From Agreia pratensis (GTDB lineage Bacteria; Actinomycetota; Actinomycetes; Actinomycetales; Microbacteriaceae), in the NCBI RefSeq assembly GCF_900177685.1, contig NZ_FXAY01000005.1, positions 186,001-250,000 on the forward strand: DNA of 64,000 nucleotides. Reading direction: 5' to 3'. The position numbers and the translations under genes were made by a program. A model generated the notes under the pieces. It ran no database searches and had not been told where the DNA came from. It was given only the letters and a program-made list of their open reading frames with translations. How positions within the stretch are numbered: position 1 is the stretch's first letter; every line of letters begins with the position of its first letter. Below, one piece after another: positions 1 through 8,090 of this stretch.

Positions 1-1
1 C

Positions 2-649
2 ACCGGAAACCTCGGGTTGAACATCCTCAACTCGTTCATCGTCACGGTCGGCTCGATCGTCGTCATCGTTTTTCTCGGCATGATGGGCGCCTACGCTCTG
101 CAGGTGCTGGGCTTTCGATTCAGCAAGCTCGTGCGTGCGCTCTTCCTCATCGGAATCATCGTTCCGGTACAGGTCGCGCTGGTTCCGCTCTTCGTCGACT
201 ACGCCGCGGTCAATCTGCTCGACACCTACCAGTCGATCATCATCCCGCTCGCCGGGTTCGCGCTGCCGACGTCGATCTATCTCTTCTCGTCGTTCTACGA
301 GTACATTCCGGGTGAGATCTACGAGGCCGCGTCGCTCGACGGAGCGGGGCCGTATCGCATCTTCGCTCAGATCACGCTTCCCCTCTCGGTGAACACGATG
401 GTGACCGTCGCGATGGTGAACAGCATCTTCATCTGGAACGACTTCATCTTCGCCAACACCTTCGTGTTGACCGACGACCTCAAGACGATCCCCCTCGGCC
501 TCCAGAACTACATCGGCGCCATGGGCAAGATCGACTGGACGGCGACCTTCGCTGCCGTCTGCGTGAGCATCACTCCGTTGCTTCTCGTCTTCCTGGTGCT
601 GAACAAAGCCATGACATACAGCCTCGCCAGCGGCGCCACTAAGGGATGA
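2..649 (+). CDS. Carbohydrate ABC transporter permease, 5'-truncated by window edge
   Basis: This is the C-terminal part of a MalG-like inner-membrane permease of a sugar ABC importer. The reading frame is open to the first base, so the start lies upstream; the TTG at 17 is internal. Hydrophobic helices are visible throughout. The cytoplasmic EAA loop that docks the ATPase reads EAASLDGAGPYRIF, and a late FIWNDFIFA stretch is typical of MalG-type subunits. The gene ends 7 bp before a LacI regulator, followed by a GH32 enzyme, so the likely substrate is sucrose or a fructo-oligosaccharide. The substrate is inferred from context only. Confidence 0.93.
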   Translation, partial: TGNLGLNILNSFIVTVGSIVVIVFLGMMGAYALQVLGFRFSKLVRALFLIGIIVPVQVALVPLFVDYAAVNLLDTYQSIIIPLAGFALPTSIYLFSSFYEYIPGEIYEAASLDGAGPYRIFAQITLPLSVNTMVTVAMVNSIFIWNDFIFANTFVLTDDLKTIPLGLQNYIGAMGKIDWTATFAAVCVSITPLLLVFLVLNKAMTYSLASGATKG

Positions 650-656
650 TCATCAC

Positions 657-1688
657 GTGTCTGAAACGAGTGAGCAGATGAACGCGGATCGATCCGCGCA
701 CCCGGTGACCATGCGCCAGGTGGCGGATGCGGCCGGTGTCTCGATCGCGACGGTGTCGCACGTCGTGAACGACAAGAAGGGCGCCCGCATCGGCCCGGGC
801 GCGCGGCAGCGCGTGCTCGAAGCGGTCAGAGAGCTGGGCTATCGTCCGAACGCGCTGGCGAAGAACCTGTCGAGCGGCAGCTCGAACTTCATCGGATTGG
901 TCGCCGACGCGATCGCCACCACCCCCTTCGCCGGCCAGATCATCCACGGCGCCCAAGACGAGGCGTGGAAGCACGGATACGTTCTTCTCGTCGCCAACAC
1001 GGAGGGCGATCTCGACGCCGAGGATGCCGCCATCTCGATGATGCTCGAGCACAAGGTGCGCGGCATCCTCTACTCCACGTGGTTCCACCGTTCTGTCGTC
1101 GCGCCCAAAGCGCTCAAGGAGACCGAGTACGTTCTCGTCGACTGCTTCGATGAGAAGACTCCGGCTCCCGCCGTCGTGCCCGATGAGAGGCAGGGCGGCC
1201 GCACGGCGACCCGGCTTCTACTCGACGCCGGTCACACCAGAATCGCCTTCGTGAATACGACGACCCCCTCGCCCGCCCAGACCGGTCGCTTGCACGGCTA
1301 CCGCCAGGCTCTGCACGATGCGGGCATCGAATACGATCCTGCGCTGGTCCTCCGTGAACAACCGCAACAGGAAGGCGGGTACGCAGTAGCCGAGCGAATA
1401 CGCGCTCTGGGCGTGACCGCCGTCTTCTGCCACAACGACCGTGTCGCCATGGGACTGTACGACGGGCTGCGGGAACTCGGGCTCTCGATTCCGCACGACA
1501 TCGCCGTGGCGGGTTTCGACAACCAAGAGGTCATCGCCGCCCATCTGCGTCCGCCCCTTTCGACTGTGGCCCTTCCGCACTACGAGATCGGCGCCGCAGG
1601 GGTGCGAGTCCTCCTCGGCCTGCAGTCCGCGCCGGCCGAGGGACCATTGCTCATCTCGTGCCCGGCCGTGCCGCGGTCGTCGATCTGA
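657..1688 (+). CDS. LacI family transcriptional regulator
   Basis: A 343-residue sugar-responsive repressor. The N-terminal helix-turn-helix (about residues 18-65) contains MRQVADAAGVSIATVSHVVN and a hinge region around YRPNALAKNL. The rest is a periplasmic-binding-protein-like effector domain, ending after the conserved VAVAGFDNQEV segment. The GTG start at 657 lies 7 bp after the permease stop. The gene sits between a sugar permease and a GH32 fructosidase, so it probably controls this operon in response to sucrose or fructose derivatives; that is inference. No operator can be assigned because the operon promoter is outside the window. Confidence 0.95.
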   Translation: MSETSEQMNADRSAHPVTMRQVADAAGVSIATVSHVVNDKKGARIGPGARQRVLEAVRELGYRPNALAKNLSSGSSNFIGLVADAIATTPFAGQIIHGAQDEAWKHGYVLLVANTEGDLDAEDAAISMMLEHKVRGILYSTWFHRSVVAPKALKETEYVLVDCFDEKTPAPAVVPDERQGGRTATRLLLDAGHTRIAFVNTTTPSPAQTGRLHGYRQALHDAGIEYDPALVLREQPQQEGGYAVAERIRALGVTAVFCHNDRVAMGLYDGLRELGLSIPHDIAVAGFDNQEVIAAHLRPPLSTVALPHYEIGAAGVRVLLGLQSAPAEGPLLISCPAVPRSSI

Positions 1689-1694
1689 TCGAAC

Positions 1695-3212
1695 ATGAGC
1701 AGCGACGACAGACCCCTGATCCACTTCACGCCCGCACGCAACTGGATGAACGACCCCAACGGGCTCGTCTACGACAGGGGCGTCTACCACCTCTTCTACC
1801 AGTACAACCCGTTCGGCAATTCCTGGGGCAACATGAGTTGGGGCCACGCCACGAGCCGAGATCTGACGAGCTGGCACGAGCTGCCCGTCGCGATCGCCTG
1901 CACCCCGACCGAACAGATCTACTCCGGTTCGGTCGTCGTCGACAGCCTGAATACCTCTGAGCTCGGCTCCATCGAGTCTCCCCCGCTCGTGGCCGTCTAC
2001 ACGCGTGTGTCGCCGGATGGCATCCAGACCCAGGCTCTGGCGTTCAGCACCGACGGCGGGTACGCGTGGGAGAAATACGCCGGCAACCCTGTGCTCGATC
2101 GCGATTCGCCGGATTTTCGCGACCCGAAGGTGTTCAGATACACCTCGCCGACCGGCGATTCGACATGGATCATGGTCGCCGTGGAGGCGACGCTGCGCCA
2201 GGTGCTGATCTACAGTTCGCAGAACCTCCGCGACTGGATCTTCGAATCGTCGATCGGACCTTTCGGCCCCGAAGACGTGGTGTGGGAGTGCCCCGATCTG
2301 TTCGCACTGCCCGTGGATGGCGACGATGAACGACTCATGTGGGTGCTCCTGGTCAGCACGAATGGCGTCGGCGATGCGGTCGACTCGTCGATGAGCTACC
2401 TCGTCGGATCGTTTGACGGCCACTCGTTCGTCGTCGATCCGGCCGGTTCGTGGACACCGGTCGACCATGGCCGCGACTTCTACGCGGCCGTCACCTTCTC
2501 CGGCGTCCCCGACGACCGCCGGATCGCGCTGGGCTGGGCGGGAAACTGGCAATACGCATCCGAGACACCGACGGCGCCCTGGCGTGGCGTGATGTCGTCG
2601 CCGCGCGAATTGAGCCTGACACGCACCGCAGGCGGATTCGCCCTCATCCAGACTCCCGTACTCGACCTCGAGTCAGTGAGCGTCGAATCCGAAACGGTGA
2701 GGATGCCGATCGTGTCGGGTTCACCGTCGACCACGATCGCGGGCCGACGATACGTTCTGACGATCGACTGGCAGGCCGGGCCGGACTCGATACTGCGTCT
2801 CGACGTGCTCGCGGGAACACACGGCGAAGTGACGATCGGCTACGACACCGCGACGATGACGCTCAGCCTCGACCGGCGGCGATCCGGAATCGTCGATCTT
2901 CACCCCGGGTTCGCCACGGTGAACGAGACCTCGGTTCCGCTCCGCGACGGCCGACTCTCGCTGACCGTGATCGTCGACGAATGTGTCGTCGAGATCTTCG
3001 CCGACGAGGGGGCCGTCACGTTCACCGACCTCGCCTTTGCGCCGGCTGACGCCGACGTGCTCAGGGTCGCGGCGACATCCGGCACCGGCACGGTGACTGT
3101 GTCACCGCTGCGCGAGCCGCGATGCGACGCTGAGGGCGGAGCCGAGCGCGGCCGGGTCGCGAAGCGCTCGCCGCGCGTCGCGGACGGCCTGGGAGAGTTC
3201 ATCGCCGGCTGA
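1695..3212 (+). CDS. Glycoside hydrolase family 32 (beta-fructosidase: invertase, levanase or sucrose-6-phosphate hydrolase)
   Basis: A 505-residue cytoplasmic (no signal peptide) beta-fructosidase that cleaves terminal fructosyl units. The family motifs are intact: WMNDPNG with nucleophile Asp20, FRDP around Asp143 (transition-state stabiliser), and WECPDLF with acid/base Glu198. A C-terminal beta-sandwich follows. The length fits the family. The last ~37 residues (REPRCDAEGGAE onward) are read across the 3' end of the convergent FUSC gene and look unlike GH32, so the 111-bp overlap may reflect a lost ancestral stop. It lies 6 bp after the LacI gene in the same operon as the upstream permease. 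Absence of a signal suggests it acts on imported sucrose or short fructans. Confidence 0.95.
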   Translation: MSSDDRPLIHFTPARNWMNDPNGLVYDRGVYHLFYQYNPFGNSWGNMSWGHATSRDLTSWHELPVAIACTPTEQIYSGSVVVDSLNTSELGSIESPPLVAVYTRVSPDGIQTQALAFSTDGGYAWEKYAGNPVLDRDSPDFRDPKVFRYTSPTGDSTWIMVAVEATLRQVLIYSSQNLRDWIFESSIGPFGPEDVVWECPDLFALPVDGDDERLMWVLLVSTNGVGDAVDSSMSYLVGSFDGHSFVVDPAGSWTPVDHGRDFYAAVTFSGVPDDRRIALGWAGNWQYASETPTAPWRGVMSSPRELSLTRTAGGFALIQTPVLDLESVSVESETVRMPIVSGSPSTTIAGRRYVLTIDWQAGPDSILRLDVLAGTHGEVTIGYDTATMTLSLDRRRSGIVDLHPGFATVNETSVPLRDGRLSLTVIVDECVVEIFADEGAVTFTDLAFAPADADVLRVAATSGTGTVTVSPLREPRCDAEGGAERGRVAKRSPRVADGLGEFIAG

Positions 3213-4484
3213 AGGCGTCGAGTCGATGGCCGCGGTCGCGATCGTGTGCGCGTTTCGCACCCACTGTGCACCCTCGGGCGGCGGGCGGCGCACGATCGCC
3301 AGCGCGCGAGCCGCCTCCTGCAACGACGCACCGGCCTGATCGAGTTCACGCAGATCCGCCTCGATGCGACGCTGCGCGGCGGCCTGCGCGCTCGGATCCG
3401 CGGCGGCGAGACGCTCCGCCACGGCAGCCAGCACGGGCCGCAGCCGCGAGCGCACCACGTCAGTGGTGCGCACCGGCAGAAGGAGGCAGACCGGGAGCAA
3501 TCCCACCGTGACGCCGATGGCGATCTCGATCAGACGCATCCCGATGAGTGGTGAGGGTTGGCCCGTCAGACGATCGAGCAGGGTCAGGGCGACCGTCACC
3601 CCGAATGCCCAGGCCGCGTAGCTGACCTCTCTGAGCAGGAGTCCGATCCCGATCGCCGAGAGCGCGGCGATGACCAGAATCGTCGAGTCTCCGGGGCCGG
3701 TGGCGAGCGGCAGCAGCGCGAAAACCGACCCCGCAGCGGCGCCGAGCAGTCGGTGCAGACCCTTGCTCACGGCATCCGCTCGGCCCCGCGGCAGATAGGC
3801 GACGATCACGGCACTCAGCACGACCCATGCCCAGTGATCGCCGAAGCCGGCGGCCGCGATCACGAAGGCAAGAGTGAGCCCGACACCGAGCTGAAGAGCA
3901 GAACGCGTGGTCGACGAAGGACGGAGACTGTTGCTCGGCGGCGATGTCGGTGAGGCCGTTTCAACCGTCGGGCGCCTGGCGGGAGAAGGCAGCACGGTGA
4001 GGCGCTGGGCGAGAAGCTGCACCGCGGTGACCACGAGCCACGCGAAGACGGCGATCGACAAGGGCTCAACGACGGCGAGCACTGGCCCGTGGTCTCGGCC
4101 CGCGCCCCCGGGAAGGAACAGCACGGCGAGGAACGATGTCGCGGCGAGACTGCTGAAGCGTCTTCCCAGATCGCCGGTCTGCCGCAGAAGCACCGTGCCG
4201 ACTAAGACGAGCACGTAGACCGCAGCGCCCAGGACGAACTGCAGCTGAAGCAGCATGCCCAGACCGATGGTAGCCATCCCCAGAAGAGGGAGTAACCCGA
4301 GGGCTTGCAGTCGCTCACGGCCATGGTGCCCGAGCTGACTCCTGCTCAGCGACGAACCCAGCGTGATTCCGAGCATCACAGCGGCTGGCTCCGGATCGAC
4401 GGCCATCAGCACCGCCACGATGAGCGATACGGCCGACAGCGCGACGCAACCCCTGACCAACTTGGCCCGGATCCCTCTCTGCAT
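3102..4484 (-). CDS. FUSC family membrane protein (aromatic acid exporter-like)
   Basis: A 460-residue integral membrane protein. It has an N-terminal block of hydrophobic helices (about residues 10-160), a Pro/Ser-rich cytoplasmic linker, a second block of helices (about 195-335) and a soluble C-terminal part rich in Ala, Arg and Glu. This two-block layout with a cytosolic tail is that of the FUSC/ArAE fold (fusaric acid resistance, YccS-like), which exports aromatic acids or xenobiotics. The ATG at 4484 gives a good membrane N-terminus. It converges with the GH32 gene with a 111-bp overlap. No substrate can be assigned. Confidence 0.85.
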   Translation of the reverse strand: MQRGIRAKLVRGCVALSAVSLIVAVLMAVDPEPAAVMLGITLGSSLSRSQLGHHGRERLQALGLLPLLGMATIGLGMLLQLQFVLGAAVYVLVLVGTVLLRQTGDLGRRFSSLAATSFLAVLFLPGGAGRDHGPVLAVVEPLSIAVFAWLVVTAVQLLAQRLTVLPSPARRPTVETASPTSPPSNSLRPSSTTRSALQLGVGLTLAFVIAAAGFGDHWAWVVLSAVIVAYLPRGRADAVSKGLHRLLGAAAGSVFALLPLATGPGDSTILVIAALSAIGIGLLLREVSYAAWAFGVTVALTLLDRLTGQPSPLIGMRLIEIAIGVTVGLLPVCLLLPVRTTDVVRSRLRPVLAAVAERLAAADPSAQAAAQRRIEADLRELDQAGASLQEAARALAIVRRPPPEGAQWVRNAHTIATAAIDSTPSAGDELSQAVRDARRALRDPAALGSALSVASRLAQR

Positions 4485-4603
4485 GAGGCAACGCTATACC
4501 CGAGCGGTGTTCGATCGGCTGCACGGGTCAGAGCTCTCACTCACCGATTGCGCCTGCGGCGAAGCCGGCCTCGCGATCCCGCCAGTGACGCTTGACTGGG
4601 CTC

Positions 4604-5566
4604 ATGCGACGAGTGCTTGTATTGGGCGGAACTGGATGGCTGGGGCGCGAGATCGCGCAGCGGGCGGTGGCTGAGGGTGCTGATGTCACCTGCCTCGCTC
4701 GCGGCGAGTCGGGGTCGGTTCCCGACGGCTCGCGTCTCGTACCGGTCGATCGCCTGTCGCCGTACGCGTACGACGGCGTGACGGGTCAGTGGGATGACGT
4801 GATCGAGCTCTCCTCCGATCCGAGATTCGTCGGCCCGGCCCTCGAGGCCCTCGCGTCGAGCGCCGCGCATTGGACGCTCGTGTCGAGCGTCTCGGTATAC
4901 AGCCGAAACGATGAACCGGATGCCGACGAGTCGGCCGCCGTCGTGGAGCCTCGAGACACCTCGAACTACGCCGATGCGAAGGTCGCGGCGGAGCTCATAA
5001 GCCTGAAGCACCTCGGAGATCGCCTGCTCGTCGCCCGCCCGGGACTCATCGTCGGCCCCGGCGACCCGAGCGACCGATTCGGCTACTGGCCTGCGCGGTT
5101 CAGCCGCACCGGGCCTGCGCTCATACCCACAACTGCGGATCGTTTCGTGCAGGCGATCGACGTCTCCGACCTCGCCTCGTGGATCGAGCGCGCGGGGCGA
5201 GACCGCCTGTCGGGCGTGGTCAACGCCGTCGGCGAGGTCGTGTCGTTTTCAGAATTCCTGCGTGCTGCCGCTGCGGCGGCACGCTACGACGGCGAACTCG
5301 TCGAGGTCGATGACGACGTTCTTCTGGCTCACGACGTCGGCTACTGGGCCGGGCCGAGGTCGCTTCCTCTGTGGCTCCCGCTCACCGACGTCGCCTTTGC
5401 GCAGCGATCCGGAGCCGCCTACCTGGCGTCAGGCGGCATCCGGCGATCGCTCAGCGAGACGTTGTCGCGCGTGCACGCCGACGAACTCGCGCGCGGCATC
5501 GACCGCGAGCGCCGGTCGGGGCTCAGCGCGGTTGACGAGCAGGAGATACTTCGATCGGCTCACTGA
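4604..5566 (+). CDS. NAD-dependent epimerase/dehydratase family protein
   Basis: A short-chain (extended) dehydrogenase-like enzyme with a Rossmann motif GGTGWLG at residues 8-14. The ATG at 4604 is chosen over the in-frame TTG at 4592 because it places the beta-alpha-beta fold at the very N-terminus (MRRVLVLGGTG). A TLVSSVSVY segment corresponds to the active-site strand, and SNYADAKVAAE supplies a Tyr-x3-Lys pair. A later GLIVGPGDPSDRFGYW segment resembles plant-type isoflavone reductase/reductase epimerases of the WcaG group. The gene stands alone between divergent and convergent neighbours, so the substrate is unknown. Confidence 0.9.
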   Translation: MRRVLVLGGTGWLGREIAQRAVAEGADVTCLARGESGSVPDGSRLVPVDRLSPYAYDGVTGQWDDVIELSSDPRFVGPALEALASSAAHWTLVSSVSVYSRNDEPDADESAAVVEPRDTSNYADAKVAAELISLKHLGDRLLVARPGLIVGPGDPSDRFGYWPARFSRTGPALIPTTADRFVQAIDVSDLASWIERAGRDRLSGVVNAVGEVVSFSEFLRAAAAAARYDGELVEVDDDVLLAHDVGYWAGPRSLPLWLPLTDVAFAQRSGAAYLASGGIRRSLSETLSRVHADELARGIDRERRSGLSAVDEQEILRSAH

Positions 5567-5571
5567 CCGGT

Positions 5572-5970
5572 TCACGGCTCGGTCTTGAGCAGTCGGCCGA
5601 GTTGCGCACCGCTCGAATCGGTCATGACGAGGGAGTCTCCGTCGAGGTGCGCGCTCGTGACCTTCTCGAGCCACACATCCTCAGAGCAGGCGACCTCCGT
5701 GGCGCTGGTGATGCTCAGCGTGATGCCTGGCCCTGACGCGACGAACGAGCCGTTCTGCGTATTGCAGCCGTCGAAACCGACAAATTCTCCGGTCTCGTCG
5801 AAGGTGATGGTCGTGTCGCCCGTCGCCGCCGACTCCGCCCACCCGCCGACGAAAGGGGATGGAGCCGCGTCGTTCGTTGCGCCCGGGGAGGAACCGGGGG
5901 TGCATGCAGAGAGGACCATGACCCCGAGCAGGATCGTCGCTGTGACACGTGCTCTGCGTAGCACCGTCAT
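5572..5970 (-). CDS. META domain lipoprotein
   Basis: A 132-residue secreted lipoprotein. The ATG at 5970 gives MTVLRRARV followed by a hydrophobic stretch and the lipobox VLSAC with Cys23. A longer upstream frame exists but would bury the signal peptide. The mature part contains FDETGEFVGFDGCNTQNGSF, the typical META/HslJ motif, with conserved Cys pairs. META domain proteins are envelope proteins linked to heat or stress phenotypes; their exact function is unknown. The stop is only 5 bp from the stop of the convergent epimerase. Confidence 0.88.
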   Translation of the reverse strand: MTVLRRARVTATILLGVMVLSACTPGSSPGATNDAAPSPFVGGWAESAATGDTTITFDETGEFVGFDGCNTQNGSFVASGPGITLSITSATEVACSEDVWLEKVTSAHLDGDSLVMTDSSGAQLGRLLKTEP

Positions 5971-6005
5971 GCTCAGTTGTTCCGCTCTCTTCGATGGCCG
6001 GTGGT

Positions 6006-6644
6006 CTACTGGGCTTGGGCCGTGGTTCGGAGTGACCGCACGACGACCTCGATATGCCGGAACGCGCCAAGCAACGATCGGAGCCTGGCCAGGTCTACAT
6101 CTGCGACCACCTGGCGGTCGAGTCGGCACAGCCGCACAACCGTCCCTGTCTCGCTCTGCTGCCCCGCATCTTCGAGGGCCGAGGTCGGTACTCCGCGCTC
6201 GTACGTCTGAGACCACGCGCCGTCATGCCGACGGTTCTCATGAACAAGCTGCTCACAGGCCGCCGCCACGGCAGACATGCCTCGGCGAGGCTCCCCATCG
6301 GGTAGGGCGGGAGCGTCTTGCCTTGCGAAAAAACGTATGTCTTGCGTTGCCATCACCGGTTTCCTGACCGCGACGCCGTGTGCGTCTCTTCGGGTGTCTG
6401 TTCCACGCCCATCGTCAGCAACGCTGATCTGGTCGTCAGATACCTCGATGAGAACTAGGCCGATTCGCTGCTGGTCATAGGCTTCGTCGTCGGCGTATGC
6501 CGCGACCTCGAGCACCATGTGCATGAGCTGCGCACAGCCAACAGGCCCGACGAGCTTACGTGCGACGCGAAGATGCTCGAAGTCGACGTCGTGGGTCCAG
6601 TTGTGAGTCGTCGCCGCCCAGGACTCGCGAAGGGAATTCGTCAT
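6006..6644 (-). CDS. Stand-alone GyrB/ParE-like GHKL ATPase domain, degenerate
   Basis: A 212-residue protein that resembles only the N-terminal ATP-binding domain of DNA gyrase B. The G1 region is recognisable (SVADDGRGTDTRRDAHGVAV), as is the later WSQTYERGVPTS segment followed by TGTVVRL, which matches the gyrase region after the ATP lid. However, the N-box reads EVAAYADDEA, without the Asn that coordinates magnesium, and the GLHGVG lid motif is replaced by GEPRRGMSAV. Transducer and TOPRIM domains are missing. The ATG at 6644 is preferred over the TTG at 6650. A CATAAT hexamer just upstream suggests a leaderless transcript. I expect weak or no ATPase activity; the function is unknown. Confidence 0.7.
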   Translation of the reverse strand: MTNSLRESWAATTHNWTHDVDFEHLRVARKLVGPVGCAQLMHMVLEVAAYADDEAYDQQRIGLVLIEVSDDQISVADDGRGTDTRRDAHGVAVRKPVMATQDIRFFARQDAPALPDGEPRRGMSAVAAACEQLVHENRRHDGAWSQTYERGVPTSALEDAGQQSETGTVVRLCRLDRQVVADVDLARLRSLLGAFRHIEVVVRSLRTTAQAQ

Positions 6645-6758
6645 GATCAATTATGGCAACGAGGCGCCTCGGCGTTCTAGGGAAATCCAGACACCGGCGG
6701 CATCTCAGAGGCGAGAGCGCCTCTTGACAGCGCTCCAAAACCGACAGATGGTGGATAG

Positions 6759-7208
6759 ATGAATCGGTCCTATCGGCAGGCTACCCAGACCCTTCCTATC
6801 GGCATGGCCCGTCGCTACGCGAGCTACCGACCGGCACCGGCCGACCAGCTGCCGGGAGTGCCGATCACCGATGTCGGCGGCTATGACGAACTCATCGCTG
6901 CGGCCGAACACATCGGAATGAACATCGAGGTGAGCCGAGCCGGGTTGGCGGCATTCGACGCCGCGATACCGGCTCTTGCCGAGGGTCTCGAAGAGGCGGT
7001 AGCCATGTACTTCGGCGACGTCGTCATCCACGCCATCCCCGGAAGCCAGTGGAGAGTCATCCGAGAGGGCGAGCCCCTCGTCGAGGTGCCGGGAGGAAAC
7101 ATGGCCGACGTCATGGCTGTCGCGAGATCCCGGTTCACCGACGGTCGACACACCCTCGTCGACGTGCTCGACCATCTCGACAAGATGGCCGATCACTCGG
7201 GCACCTGA
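6759..7208 (+). CDS. Conserved hypothetical protein (149 aa)
   Basis: A soluble 149-residue protein with no signal peptide or membrane segment. The middle portion (ALAEGLEEAVAMYFGDVV, then IPGSQWRVIREGEP) resembles small actinobacterial proteins of the DUF6278 kind, in which a strand-rich segment follows a helical N-terminus; I recognise this only loosely. The ATG at 6759 follows a purine-rich GGTGGATAG. It is followed after 31 bp by copy 1 of the palindromic repeat. No function can be assigned. Confidence 0.75.
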   Translation: MNRSYRQATQTLPIGMARRYASYRPAPADQLPGVPITDVGGYDELIAAAEHIGMNIEVSRAGLAAFDAAIPALAEGLEEAVAMYFGDVVIHAIPGSQWRVIREGEPLVEVPGGNMADVMAVARSRFTDGRHTLVDVLDHLDKMADHSGT

Positions 7209-7239
7209 CGAATGCGACACCGCCCCTGACCATAAGGCC

Positions 7240-7309
7240 GCTCTAACTCAGGAGAATGCGCCGAAAAGGGGCAGTTCTGCACGCGGAGGGTCGGTTCTTC
7301 CTTCGATGC
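7240..7309. repeat. Dispersed palindromic repeat, copy 1
   Basis: A 70-bp element starting GCTCTAACTCAGGA and ending TTCTTCCTTCGATGC, with a core containing GGCAGTTCTGCACGCGG shared with copy 2. It lies 31 bp after a stop codon and before the HAD hydrolase gene. The terminal TCAGGA and TTCCT blocks are inverted. Confidence 0.8.
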
Positions 7310-7343
7310 AACAGGTCGCCGACTTCGCGCGACAATGTGATCC

Positions 7344-7970
7344 ATGAACAAGATCACCCTTCCACCGGGGCTGCGGGCGATCGTCTTCGATGTCGGCGAG
7401 ACGCTGGTCGACGAGTCGCGGGCATGGTCTCTGAAAGCCACGGAAGTCGGCGTCACGCCGTTTGCATTGATGGGAGTTCTGGGGGCACTCATCGAACGAG
7501 ATCAAGACCATCGACAGGTCTGGGACATGCTCGACGTCGAGCCGCCCGACTCCACGGTGCGGATCGAGCGAGCCGACCTGTATCCCGACGCGATCTCCTG
7601 TCTACAGGCCGCTCGCGCAGCCGGCCATGTCGTCGGCATCGCCGGCAACCAGCCCGACGGCGCCGTCGCCCAATTGCGCGCATTGGAGTTCGACGCCGAT
7701 TTCGTCGCATCGTCGACCGATTGGGGTGTCTCCAAACCGTCGCCGGAGTTCTTCGCTCGAATCGCGCAGCGCGCTGACCTGACTCCCGACGCCATCCTCT
7801 ACGTGGGCGACCGCCTGGACAACGACATCCTGCCTGCCCGTGACGCCGGAATGCGCACCGCCCTTCTCCGCCGGGGCCCGTGGGGCTACATCCACGCCCG
7901 ACGCGAGGAAGCGAACCTCGCCGACATCCGCCTCGACTCGCTCGCGCAGTTGACCGCCGCCCTGAGCTGA
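7344..7970 (+). CDS. HAD family hydrolase
   Basis: A 208-residue haloacid-dehalogenase superfamily hydrolase, probably a small-molecule phosphatase. Motif I is FDVGETLVD: the nucleophile Asp is present, but the usual second Asp (general acid/base, two residues later) is Gly, as seen in some HAD subgroups. Motif II is VGIAGNQ, motif III is the Lys in SKPSPEFF, and motif IV is YVGDRLDNDILPARDAG. All others are intact. The gene is flanked by two copies of the same palindromic repeat. The substrate is unknown; the altered motif I may lower phosphatase activity. Confidence 0.9.
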   Translation: MNKITLPPGLRAIVFDVGETLVDESRAWSLKATEVGVTPFALMGVLGALIERDQDHRQVWDMLDVEPPDSTVRIERADLYPDAISCLQAARAAGHVVGIAGNQPDGAVAQLRALEFDADFVASSTDWGVSKPSPEFFARIAQRADLTPDAILYVGDRLDNDILPARDAGMRTALLRRGPWGYIHARREEANLADIRLDSLAQLTAALS

Positions 7971-8005
7971 CACCCGGAGATCACGAAGTTCGCCGCCGCG
8001 GCACC

Positions 8006-8075
8006 GCTCACATTCAGGAGAATTCGCCGAAAGAGGGCAGTTCTGCACGCGGACGGTCGATTTTTCCTGCAGAGC
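8006..8075. repeat. Dispersed palindromic repeat, copy 2
   Basis: A 70-bp element that starts GCTCACATTCAGGA and ends TTTTTCCTGCAGAGC. It lies 35 bp after the HAD gene stop and 15 bp from the stop of the convergent CobW-like gene, so it separates two convergent genes. The core is nearly identical to copy 1. Confidence 0.82.
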
Positions 8076-8090
8076 AGCGCAGCACCAACC

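Noticed and set aside
1218-2552. A 444-residue minus-strand frame opposite LacI and GH32
   Set aside because: It overlaps two genes with intact catalytic and DNA-binding motifs and looks like a codon-bias shadow.
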